A DNA stretch of 64,000 bases from Xenorhabdus bovienii (lineage in GTDB: Bacteria; Pseudomonadota; Gammaproteobacteria; Enterobacterales; Enterobacteriaceae), in the NCBI RefSeq assembly GCF_024721015.1, contig NZ_JANAIF010000009.1:27422-91421 (forward strand), written 5' to 3'. Positions 1 to 8,537 of the stretch are shown here, in pieces. A program made the position numbers and the translations under genes. Below the pieces are notes generated by a model. It was not told the DNA's origin. It searched no databases and worked only from the letters and a program-made list of their open reading frames with translations. Every line of letters starts with the position of its first letter. Position 1 is the first letter of the stretch.

Positions 1-3000
1 TGCGGATCTGATCCGCGTAGGCTTCCAGACAGGCATTGGCGGCAACATAAGCGATTTGACCGATCTTTTCCTTGGGCAGCAAATTACCCAGACTGGAAAA
101 CAACAACAGCGCCGGATTGCCAAATCTACTCAGGTTATCGCTGAGGAAGCGGGTTCCCGCCACCTTGGGCGCCAGCGTTGCAATCGATTCTGCCTCAGAA
201 CGCATTTGCAACATGGCGCCCTCTCCGCGCCCAGCGGTATGGAATACGTAATCGATCCCCTCTCCCCGCGCAGCCAATTGGAATACGGGGGCAAAAGCTT
301 GCGCCAGAGATTCGTCATCGCCCAAATCCGCCTGCAACAACTCTACCCGGCTTCCCTTGGCTTCAAGGTTCAGCACCCAGCGCAAAAATTTCGCGTGGGA
401 ACCGTTGCTTTCAATCTCCATCGGCCAATCCCGCTTTTTCGGCAGGGATTTCCGCACCAACAATAAGAGATTACAATGATAAACCTGCGCTAAATGTTCG
501 GCGATAGCCGCGCCCATGCCGCCATTGGCGCCAGTAACAAGCACCCAACTATTTCGGCTGATGTCCGGCAGTGGGTGCGTCAAAGCTTGTTTTTGCACTT
601 GCGACGTTACCCGCCGTTGCCAAAAATCGTTCTGGCGGAAACAATAGAATTGACCGCCATGCCAGTCCTGATTTATCCAAGGTTGTAATCCACGGGCAAC
701 GTTCTCTACTTCCGAATTCTCCAGATCCACACAGAGGGCAGTAATGTTGGGGTATTCTTCCGGCAGGATCAGCAACGGCCCCAGAAGCTGGTTTTTTTCT
801 GCATTCAGCGTCTCCGAACCACTCCATGCCGCCATTTCGGTTGTGGGGAAGAACAGCCGTATTTTCGGTGCAAAACGTTGAGTTGCGCTCCATCTCGCCA
901 GAACAGTTGGCAGCCAGAACGCCCAGAACTGCGCCTGCCGTGCATCCAGATCATCCAGCAATCCGGTAACAATAATATCCATCGCGGCGGACACTGCCAG
1001 CCCTTGCTGCAACAGCCAGCCTTCCAGCTCAGCATAAAGGTTGGCGTCGCTGCCCCGCCAGTTCGCACTCTCAATAAACGTCAGTTGACGGTTATTCAGT
1101 TCCAGCGCCTCAGCCAGACGACGTTCTCTTTCCTGAACCTGTGGGCAAATTATCCAGGTTGTCGGCGTGTCCCCTGATTGGGCGGCGTTCTCCGGCGTGG
1201 ATGAGTTGATTTTTTCCCACTCCAGCCCGTAATAATGCGAACCGAAAAACAGAGATGAAATTGTCTGAGCCGCTTTTGTACTCGCTTGTGGCAGACAAAC
1301 CCGACGTTCAAAAGCGTGACCGGGCAGGTGCGTTTTCGTTATGGTACGTTCGATGGATGTCTGCGGATGAATTCTGCTCCAATCAATGCCACCGCCCTGT
1401 ATCCAGACCTTGGCAATGAATTGCAACGTTGAATTTATCTCGTGATCCGCGCCGCCCGTGCCTAAAGTCGGAACCCATCTCTCCCCATTCAGATGCAGCC
1501 ATTTACGCGTGTGCTGCAACAAATCCATGCCAACCCCTATTTGCGCGAAGAGTGACTCGGGATGCTCCTGAGCCACCTGCTTTAAAGCAGCACCCAATTG
1601 CACAGGGGACAGCATTTGATTGATCCAATATTGCGGGTCGCACATCTCATCCGCTTCAATTTTCCGCCCCAAAGCGGTTGAATAGATAGCACACTGCGCG
1701 GGTTGCAGATCATAACTTTTCAGCAGGTCACCAAACGCTTTCGCCGCTGGCTCAATCATCGGTGTATGGAAGGCGTGAGAAACCGCCACCCGCTTGAAAG
1801 CAAAGCCGTGCTGCGTCAGCCAGGTCTCTGCGTCTGCGACCAATCCCTCCCCTGTCGCCAGTGTCCACGTTCCCGGGCTGAGTTCGGATATACGCCAAAG
1901 CATCGCCGGAAAATCACCGTCAAAGTCTTCCTTGCTATGCTTGCGGCTGGCTGCAAAGACCGCGCCTTTTGGCATGGAATCCATCAGCCCTGCCCGTGCA
2001 ACAACCAGCTCCATTCCTTCTTCGATGCTGAACACACCGGCGATAGCTGCCGCAGCGAATTCTCCCAGACTAAACCCTAACAAGGCCGTAGGTTTACAGC
2101 CTAGTTTCTGTAGCCAAACACCCAACGCTGCCTGAACCGCATATAAAATGGGCTGGAGATAAAGGGTTGACAGTTGTTCAGGTCGCCTAATACTGTCAAT
2201 TAATGTCTGTTGATCAATCAATGCCGCTTTTTGAACGGATAACAGTGCCGCGGCTTTATCCAGCAGCCCCAGATAAATGTCACCGAACTCCGGATATTCA
2301 GCCGCCAAACGCAGGCCCATTTCCGGCGATTGCGAACCTTGCCCCGGAAACAACCAGACTAACTCTGCCATCGGTGCATAAGCGCCCTCCATCAGCGTCC
2401 AGTTATCAAGCTGCTGTTGCCAGTTATCGCGATGGTTGGCAACAAAAGCGGCGCGACAAGGATATTCGGTTCGGTTTTCCTGTAACTGCCGGGCGATCAC
2501 TTCAAGGTTTGATGCTTCTTCTTCGACTAATCCCTGATTAATCAGGCTGAGATGGATGGAATAAGACTCTGCCAATCGCGCCAACGCACTGGGAGATTTG
2601 GCCGAGAGCGGCAGTATTTGCGCGGGTACCCTGTGAGAGGCTTCTTCACTGACGGTTTCCGGCGGCTGTTCAAGCAAGACATGAACATTGGTTCCACCGA
2701 TACCGAATGAGCTGACGCCAGCGCGTCGAATCGCCTGCTTTGCCGGCCAGTCGGTGGCTTGAGTCGGCACCCAGAAGGGCGTATTGTCCAGATCCAGATG
2801 TGGATTGGGTTTATTGAAATGTAACGAAGGCGGAATCTTACCAAAACGGACGCTCAAAGCGGCTTTTATCAGCCCGGCAATACCGGCGGCGGCATCCAGA
2901 TGCCCCATGTTGGATTTGACGCTCCCCACGGCGCAGCGGAATTGTTGCAGTTCGTCCGGAGAGAGCAGTTCCCGCGCAACATTATTCAGCGCCTGAATTT

Positions 3001-3973
3001 CTATCGGATCGCCAAGGACAGTAGCGGTGCCGTGTGCCTCGATCATGCCCAGACTCGAAAACGGAATATCCGCCAGCCGATAGACTTGTGAGATAACTTC
3101 TGCCTGCCCCTGCACACTGGGAGCCTCAAAGCTCACTTTTCTATCGCCGTCATTGTTCATGCCAGATTCGACGATAACGGCATGAATGGGGTCACCGTCC
3201 GCGAGCGCGTCTTCCAGCAATTTTAACAACACGACTGCCACGCCGTTACCGTTCACCGTCCCTTTCCCGTCATCAGAGAACGTTTTGCAGTGCCCGTCCG
3301 GCGACAGGATCATCCCATCCTGATGTAAATAACCGCCTGCCACCGGATCAGTGATACATGCGCCACCCGCCAGCGCCATTTCGCACTCACCCGCTAAAAG
3401 AGCCTTGCAAGCCAGATGGACAGCGGATAATGACGTCGAACAGGCGGATTGTACGTGCACCGCAGGGCCATTCAATTTCATACGATAAGCGATTTGCGCT
3501 GCGAACGAAGCCGGATCGTTATAGTTGCCGACATCGAACATTTCTGAGATATCCTGACTGGCTCCCGCAAATTGCTCCAGTCGTGCCAGATTCAATGTGG
3601 AACCGATAAACACACCCGCCTTTAACATCGACTCACCAACAGGCAAACCCGCGTCCAGAAAGGCGTTGAAACTGACTTCATGCAACACCCGCAGTTGCGG
3701 GTCCATTTTCCGCGCTTCCCGCTGTGAGTAGCCGAAAAACTCATAATCAAAACACTCCGCATTCTCAAGGGAGGCTTTGGCAGGGACGTAGTTGGGGAGA
3801 TCGATAATCTCAGACGGCGCACCGGCAGCTAAGAGTTCTTCCCGCGAGAAAAATGACACAAGTTCGTGTCCCGCCAATAGATTGCGCCAAAAACTTTGCC
3901 AGTCGGGACTTTGGGGAAATCGGCAAGAAATGCCAATAATAGCGACTTCACTACCCGTATATTCACGCTTCAT
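1..3973 (-). CDS. Type I modular polyketide synthase, KS-AT-KR (C-terminus beyond window)
   Basis: Cytoplasmic megasynthase that should extend the chain handed over by the C-A-T NRPS with one ketide unit and reduce it to a beta-hydroxyl. The reading frame is open from ATG at 3973 to the window edge (about 1324 codons). The KS comes first, with active-site motif VQSACSTS near residue 173 and EAHGTATVLGDP near residue 305. The AT follows, with GFSLGE near 636 and HAFHTP near 734; the HAFH motif is the usual mark of malonyl-CoA. The ketoreductase has TGANGGMG near 1149 and a YVAAN active-site motif near 1312. The AT leads through a YGLEWE-type linker straight into the KR, with no DH visible. The start overlaps the upstream NRPS stop as ATGA. 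An ACP and any further modules must lie left of the window. Confidence 0.93.
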   Translation of the reverse strand, partial: MKREYTGSEVAIIGISCRFPQSPDWQSFWRNLLAGHELVSFFSREELLAAGAPSEIIDLPNYVPAKASLENAECFDYEFFGYSQREARKMDPQLRVLHEVSFNAFLDAGLPVGESMLKAGVFIGSTLNLARLEQFAGASQDISEMFDVGNYNDPASFAAQIAYRMKLNGPAVHVQSACSTSLSAVHLACKALLAGECEMALAGGACITDPVAGGYLHQDGMILSPDGHCKTFSDDGKGTVNGNGVAVVLLKLLEDALADGDPIHAVIVESGMNNDGDRKVSFEAPSVQGQAEVISQVYRLADIPFSSLGMIEAHGTATVLGDPIEIQALNNVARELLSPDELQQFRCAVGSVKSNMGHLDAAAGIAGLIKAALSVRFGKIPPSLHFNKPNPHLDLDNTPFWVPTQATDWPAKQAIRRAGVSSFGIGGTNVHVLLEQPPETVSEEASHRVPAQILPLSAKSPSALARLAESYSIHLSLINQGLVEEEASNLEVIARQLQENRTEYPCRAAFVANHRDNWQQQLDNWTLMEGAYAPMAELVWLFPGQGSQSPEMGLRLAAEYPEFGDIYLGLLDKAAALLSVQKAALIDQQTLIDSIRRPEQLSTLYLQPILYAVQAALGVWLQKLGCKPTALLGFSLGEFAAAAIAGVFSIEEGMELVVARAGLMDSMPKGAVFAASRKHSKEDFDGDFPAMLWRISELSPGTWTLATGEGLVADAETWLTQHGFAFKRVAVSHAFHTPMIEPAAKAFGDLLKSYDLQPAQCAIYSTALGRKIEADEMCDPQYWINQMLSPVQLGAALKQVAQEHPESLFAQIGVGMDLLQHTRKWLHLNGERWVPTLGTGGADHEINSTLQFIAKVWIQGGGIDWSRIHPQTSIERTITKTHLPGHAFERRVCLPQASTKAAQTISSLFFGSHYYGLEWEKINSSTPENAAQSGDTPTTWIICPQVQERERRLAEALELNNRQLTFIESANWRGSDANLYAELEGWLLQQGLAVSAAMDIIVTGLLDDLDARQAQFWAFWLPTVLARWSATQRFAPKIRLFFPTTEMAAWSGSETLNAEKNQLLGPLLILPEEYPNITALCVDLENSEVENVARGLQPWINQDWHGGQFYCFRQNDFWQRRVTSQVQKQALTHPLPDISRNSWVLVTGANGGMGAAIAEHLAQVYHCNLLLLVRKSLPKKRDWPMEIESNGSHAKFLRWVLNLEAKGSRVELLQADLGDDESLAQAFAPVFQLAARGEGIDYVFHTAGRGEGAMLQMRSEAESIATLAPKVAGTRFLSDNLSRFGNPALLLFSSLGNLLPKEKIGQIAYVAANACLEAYADQIR

Positions 3974-6900
3974 GATACTGAACTTCCTTTCACTTTACGC
4001 CGCCTGTCCGCCAGTCTGTTTTTACCTGAGCGAGCCGACGACAGAGTATTTTCTTGGGATAGTTGCTTGCCAGAATCAGGTAGCATCACCTCGGCTTCCG
4101 CATTTTCGGAAGACAAGTTGCTCTGTTTGATCCAGTTTGCGAAGGTAGTGATGGTTGGGTGTTCGAATAAGACGGCGACGCCGATTTTCTGGTTGAACGC
4201 CTGCTGCATTTGGGATTGCAGCGCGATTATTTTTATTGAATCACCACCTGCATCAAAGAAATTCACGTTTGCATCAACCACCGGGTGTTCCAGAACCGCG
4301 CTCCAGATAGCCTGTACTTTCGCTTCGACAGAATCGGTCAACGGCACATGATCCGTAGCAGTTTGCGTTTGCCGTCGCTGAGTCTCGCACTCCAGCAGTC
4401 GCTGACGATCGATCTTACCGGTGATGGTGCGTTCAAAACCGTCTACCACCACAATAAGGGCAGGGAGCCACGACGCTGGAAAATGCTGACGGATATGTTC
4501 CCGCACACGGAGCTCCAGAATGGCAGGCGGTTCGCGGCTATCGACGAAAAGACGCCATTGCCGCTTTCCTTCCCGCCCCGTCGCGGATAACAGACAACAA
4601 GCCTTAACTCCCTCCAATACCTCAACAGCACGTTCCAGTTCACGCGGTTCAATGCGAACACCGTTCACTTTCACTTGATCGTCAATTCGTCCCAGATACT
4701 TAAAACCTGCCCCATGAGAAAAAGTGACCGCGTCACCTGTGCGATAAAAAATCTGCTTACTGTATTTGACAAAGTATTTATCGGATTCAACCGGATTGGT
4801 GCCGTAACCGTGAGCCACCGCCCGTCCCCCAACCCAAAGCTCGCCCCGTATCCCCGCAGGCAAAGGTTTACCGAAGATGTCCGCGCAGTAGGCGACGACG
4901 TTTTGAATCGGCCAGCCGATGGAAATTTCCGCAGCGAGAGATTGTCTGGCAGTCAGGCAGTCCACCGTCGTCTCACTGGGGCCATAATGATTGCTGACAG
5001 CGTAGCCCTGCCGCAGCAAATCATCCCTGAGCCATTGAGGTAATTCTTCCCCGCCGAATATCCACAACCGCATAGCCGGGAAAAAAGGAGCACCCTGAAT
5101 GAGCTGGGCAATAGCGCCCGGAATAAAGTTAATCAGCGTGATGGATTCATCCCGCAGCAGATCGATAAACGTCTGTCGCTCCAGCAATACATTGGGTGAC
5201 GGATAAATCAACGTGGCTCCGGCCACAAGGCTACCAAACAGATCTTCGACGCTGGGATCGAAATTCAGGTCAGTCAGCCCTAGTACCCGATCCGCAGGCG
5301 TAAGGTGGGTTTCCCGGATAAACCAATCCAGCAGGTTTGCCACTGATTCATTACGGATAGAGATGCCTTTAGGCGCTCCGGTCGTTCCTGAGGTAAAGAT
5401 GAAGTAAAACTCATCTTCAGGCCGCCGATTGCGCCATAACGTCGGTTCGCCAGTAGACTCCAGCCATGTTGTCTCTGTTTCGATATTCAGCAGCAAGTGA
5501 TGCCCGATGTCAGCATCAAGTTCCCCGTACAAAGAAGCATCACATAAGACAATGCTGCAATTCGCCAACGCCAGCAGACTTTTTTTGCGTTGCGGTGGAT
5601 CTTTCGGGTTTACATAAAAGTAACTGCCGCCACTGAACAATATCGCCAGTATCGCTTGGGTGGATAACCGCCCCTTTTCGAGATGGACAGCCACTCTATC
5701 GCCGGGAACGAATCCCGATCCCCGTAACCGTTCCTGCAAGACAAAAACGCCCCGTAGCAGCTCGCGATTACTGATCTGATGCCGATCTTCGATCAGGCTT
5801 ATTGCTTGGGGTGACTGATTAAGGCGCTGATAAATGCGCAGCAGCAAAGCATTGATATCCGGCGTTTGCGCATTGTGTTCTCCCATGACCAAAGCGGCTT
5901 CTTCAGCGCCGTCTGGGTTGAGTTTTAACACCAGATCTTCAACCCGTACATCCGCAGACCTTTTAACCAAATCTGCCACCAAAGATTCAAACGCGTAAAA
6001 CACCCTATTCACCGCATCAGGATCACCCTCAAAAGTTTCCCCCGCACTTAACTCAACTTTCCATTGATCCACACCGGAAACCGTCAGAGTCAAACCAAAA
6101 TGCGTCGTCTCTTCACTGTGCAGATCCGTCAGAAACGCACCACAACCGGCGTCCTGTAACTTGGCATCGATCGGGTAGTTATCGAAAACGACAATAGAGT
6201 CATAGAGTTCGTCACGTATCCCCGTCTCTTCTCTTATCAACAGGGGGGGCGTTTTTTCATGTTGATGAGTCTGTTGCAGCGCTTGAAAAATGGCGCGTAA
6301 TGCCACCTCCAGACGCCATTTTCCGTCGAGCGTCAGGATCAGCGGCACCGTATTCGTAAACAGTCCCAAAGGTTGGCGGTCGACGTTTTGTGTCAACGCC
6401 GCTCCCCTGCCGGAAAATGTACAACCGAACGTGACGGTTTTTTGGAAGGTAAACTTAGCCAGCACCAGCGCCCAGCACAGATAGACAAAACTGGCCGGAG
6501 TCACACCCGCACGGCGACAAAGCAATTCTATCGCCGCTTTACGTTCTTTATCCCATATACGGTGCGCTATGGCTTTTGCATCTGCTATTTCTTCACCGGC
6601 TATTTTTTCTCCCGGCTTTCGCTTGATTGCACTATGTCCGGCAGAACGGAACAACGGTTCGGCCAGCAGTTTTGTCACCGTCGAGGTTTCTCCGTCAGGC
6701 AGGTGCTGGAAAATACGCTGCCAGTATTCACGACTGAGTTGCAGTTCTTCTTGGCTTAACCCTTTCCAGAGTTGTTGCGAGTAAAGCCGTGCAGCCAGAG
6801 GAACGATTTTTTGCTGACGCAATCCCTGTAGCCAGAGAGAAATCAGCAGCGAGCTACTCCAACCATCCATCAGAATATGGTGAAAAGAGAAAGCAATTCT

Positions 6901-7296
6901 TAAGATCCCCGCGTTAATATCGTGGAAACAAATGATCCGAAACACCTCCGTATCCAACTCAAACGGCGTCGCTTTCGATTGTGCCAGCCAATCGAGCGAC
7001 GGTTGCGGGGTAGTTGAGTCAACGCGGATATATTCAAGCGGTATCCGTGGTAATGCGTATACCGCCTGATGGGGAACACGAATGCCTTCCCAGGTAAAAA
7101 CCGCCCTCAGAGCGGGTTGTGACTGCTGTATCTGATACCAGATATCAAGAATCACTTCTTCACTGACGTCCGCTTTCAGACTGAATGCCACGCCAATATG
7201 ATAAGCACTGTTTCCATCTTTCAACGCATGAAACAGCAGGCCGTTCGCCTGCGGCGTCACCTGTAGTAATTCTTCAATATAATTGGGCTGCATCAT
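3970..7296 (-). CDS. NRPS module C-A-T
   Basis: One non-ribosomal peptide module that condenses one amino acid onto the upstream acyl-D-Asn chain and passes it to the PKS. The condensation domain has an intact HHILMDGW (HHxxxDG) near residue 140. The adenylation domain has TSGTTGAPKG near 635, an NHYGPSET core, RTGD, and a TGKIDR lysine near its end. The thiolation domain carries GGDSIK near 1015. My manual alignment to GrsA gives pocket residues D-P-E-N-I-G-H-V-D (235-331). This matches no code I know securely; Glu239 is more common in pockets for basic or unusual residues. The ATG at 7296, two bases after the upstream stop and with GGGG eight bases before it, is preferred over a TTG at 7302. 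The stop overlaps the PKS start. Confidence 0.93.
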   Translation of the reverse strand: MMQPNYIEELLQVTPQANGLLFHALKDGNSAYHIGVAFSLKADVSEEVILDIWYQIQQSQPALRAVFTWEGIRVPHQAVYALPRIPLEYIRVDSTTPQPSLDWLAQSKATPFELDTEVFRIICFHDINAGILRIAFSFHHILMDGWSSSLLISLWLQGLRQQKIVPLAARLYSQQLWKGLSQEELQLSREYWQRIFQHLPDGETSTVTKLLAEPLFRSAGHSAIKRKPGEKIAGEEIADAKAIAHRIWDKERKAAIELLCRRAGVTPASFVYLCWALVLAKFTFQKTVTFGCTFSGRGAALTQNVDRQPLGLFTNTVPLILTLDGKWRLEVALRAIFQALQQTHQHEKTPPLLIREETGIRDELYDSIVVFDNYPIDAKLQDAGCGAFLTDLHSEETTHFGLTLTVSGVDQWKVELSAGETFEGDPDAVNRVFYAFESLVADLVKRSADVRVEDLVLKLNPDGAEEAALVMGEHNAQTPDINALLLRIYQRLNQSPQAISLIEDRHQISNRELLRGVFVLQERLRGSGFVPGDRVAVHLEKGRLSTQAILAILFSGGSYFYVNPKDPPQRKKSLLALANCSIVLCDASLYGELDADIGHHLLLNIETETTWLESTGEPTLWRNRRPEDEFYFIFTSGTTGAPKGISIRNESVANLLDWFIRETHLTPADRVLGLTDLNFDPSVEDLFGSLVAGATLIYPSPNVLLERQTFIDLLRDESITLINFIPGAIAQLIQGAPFFPAMRLWIFGGEELPQWLRDDLLRQGYAVSNHYGPSETTVDCLTARQSLAAEISIGWPIQNVVAYCADIFGKPLPAGIRGELWVGGRAVAHGYGTNPVESDKYFVKYSKQIFYRTGDAVTFSHGAGFKYLGRIDDQVKVNGVRIEPRELERAVEVLEGVKACCLLSATGREGKRQWRLFVDSREPPAILELRVREHIRQHFPASWLPALIVVVDGFERTITGKIDRQRLLECETQRRQTQTATDHVPLTDSVEAKVQAIWSAVLEHPVVDANVNFFDAGGDSIKIIALQSQMQQAFNQKIGVAVLFEHPTITTFANWIKQSNLSSENAEAEVMLPDSGKQLSQENTLSSARSGKNRLADRRRKVKGSSVS

Positions 7297-7298
7297 AT

Positions 7299-8537
7299 TC
7301 AACGCCCCATTGCATTAAAAAGGCTTTGCAACTTCATCTTTTCTACCAATAAAGAGGTGCCCCCTTTTTCTTCGATAATTTTCAGCCATTGCTGTGTGTG
7401 CTGATGGAGGAAGCCGCATTCCTCACGGGTCAGATGTGAGCCTTTTATCTTTTGTGTTACTGCATCCCTGATTTGACGCAATTGTACAATTGCGGCCGCA
7501 TCATTTATGTCAGGCAATCTGGAGCTATAAAGATGGAAATGACAGTAACTGAAAAACCGTTCCAGCCGGCTCTCTGCAGTACTTAATGCCACAGTGAAAG
7601 TGAAAATTTCAGCGGGTTCGCACAAGGGCAGCATGGGCAATCCGGCGCGCTGATTCAGGTAACTCAATACAGTTTTTGGTGAAATCTCTAAATAACGGGT
7701 GACGCCATTCTGTACGACATACTGTAAACTCCGCAGCCACTGCACGGGAGAAGTCAGATGCTGTAAAATTGATGACTTAAGATCCTCAGCCGGTAATTCC
7801 GCGCCACTGACGTTGCAGACCAGTCTGGAGATCAGCGTCCCCTGCTTGTCTGCGTCAGGCAGGAAATCAAGCAATGCCGCCAATTTTTCTTGCGCTTCCA
7901 TCATTAAAGGCGAATGAAACGGGCCGCCGATTTTCAATGGATAAAGCAACCCGCCCAGCGCTTCCATACGCGGCGCGAAGCGTCGAATGTCAGCCATGAC
8001 GCCAGAAACCGTCACCTGATCAAACGCATCAATGGCAGATACGTACAATTCTATGCCATCGTCTTTTCTGGCTTTATCCACTTCCTGCACCACAACGTCG
8101 GCAGGAAGGTGCAACACCCAACACATGTCGCCCTGCTCGTAATGACGGGCGCAGGCTTCCACCACTTCCGAGCGGAGGTTCACCACTTTGGTCAACGTCG
8201 CCAAATCAAGGTAACCCGCAGAGCACAGAGCCGGATACTGCCCCAGACTGTGTCCCATCATGAACTCAGGAACAAGTCCACAGTGCTTACGTAATATGCC
8301 CGCGATGGCGACCGTGGTCGCCGTGAGCGCCAATTGGGCAATGCGCACTTGTTTTAAAGTGTCGCGCCGTTCGCCATGGATAGCATCGTATAAATCAACC
8401 TGAGACAGATCCGATACTTCTTCCAAACAGGCTCGGTATTCGGGATAGGCTCTGAATTCGGCAAACATATCGGGTTGCTGTGCGCCCACACCGGGGAATA
8501 AAAATACCGTCTTCGCTGAGTCGATAGCAGTTCTCAT
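7299..8537 (-). CDS. Freestanding acyltransferase (trans-AT type)
   Basis: Discrete FabD-like acyltransferase of 412 residues. It probably moves an extender unit from a carrier protein onto a PKS module in trans. The N-terminal FPGVGAQQPDMF, the nucleophile elbow GHSLGQ near residue 93 and PFHSP near 209 (the His of the Ser-His pair) are all present. About 100 extra C-terminal residues follow the AT fold and have no motif I recognise. It overlaps the upstream NRPS stop as ATGA and sits between two NRPS genes. Size and context resemble ClbG of colibactin and ZmaF of zwittermicin, which handle ACP-bound aminomalonyl or hydroxymalonyl units. That role here is inferred from the neighbouring ACP, dehydrogenase and serine adenylation genes. 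A simple malonyl-CoA loader is the alternative. Confidence 0.9.
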   Translation of the reverse strand: MRTAIDSAKTVFLFPGVGAQQPDMFAEFRAYPEYRACLEEVSDLSQVDLYDAIHGERRDTLKQVRIAQLALTATTVAIAGILRKHCGLVPEFMMGHSLGQYPALCSAGYLDLATLTKVVNLRSEVVEACARHYEQGDMCWVLHLPADVVVQEVDKARKDDGIELYVSAIDAFDQVTVSGVMADIRRFAPRMEALGGLLYPLKIGGPFHSPLMMEAQEKLAALLDFLPDADKQGTLISRLVCNVSGAELPAEDLKSSILQHLTSPVQWLRSLQYVVQNGVTRYLEISPKTVLSYLNQRAGLPMLPLCEPAEIFTFTVALSTAESRLERFFSYCHFHLYSSRLPDINDAAAIVQLRQIRDAVTQKIKGSHLTREECGFLHQHTQQWLKIIEEKGGTSLLVEKMKLQSLFNAMGR

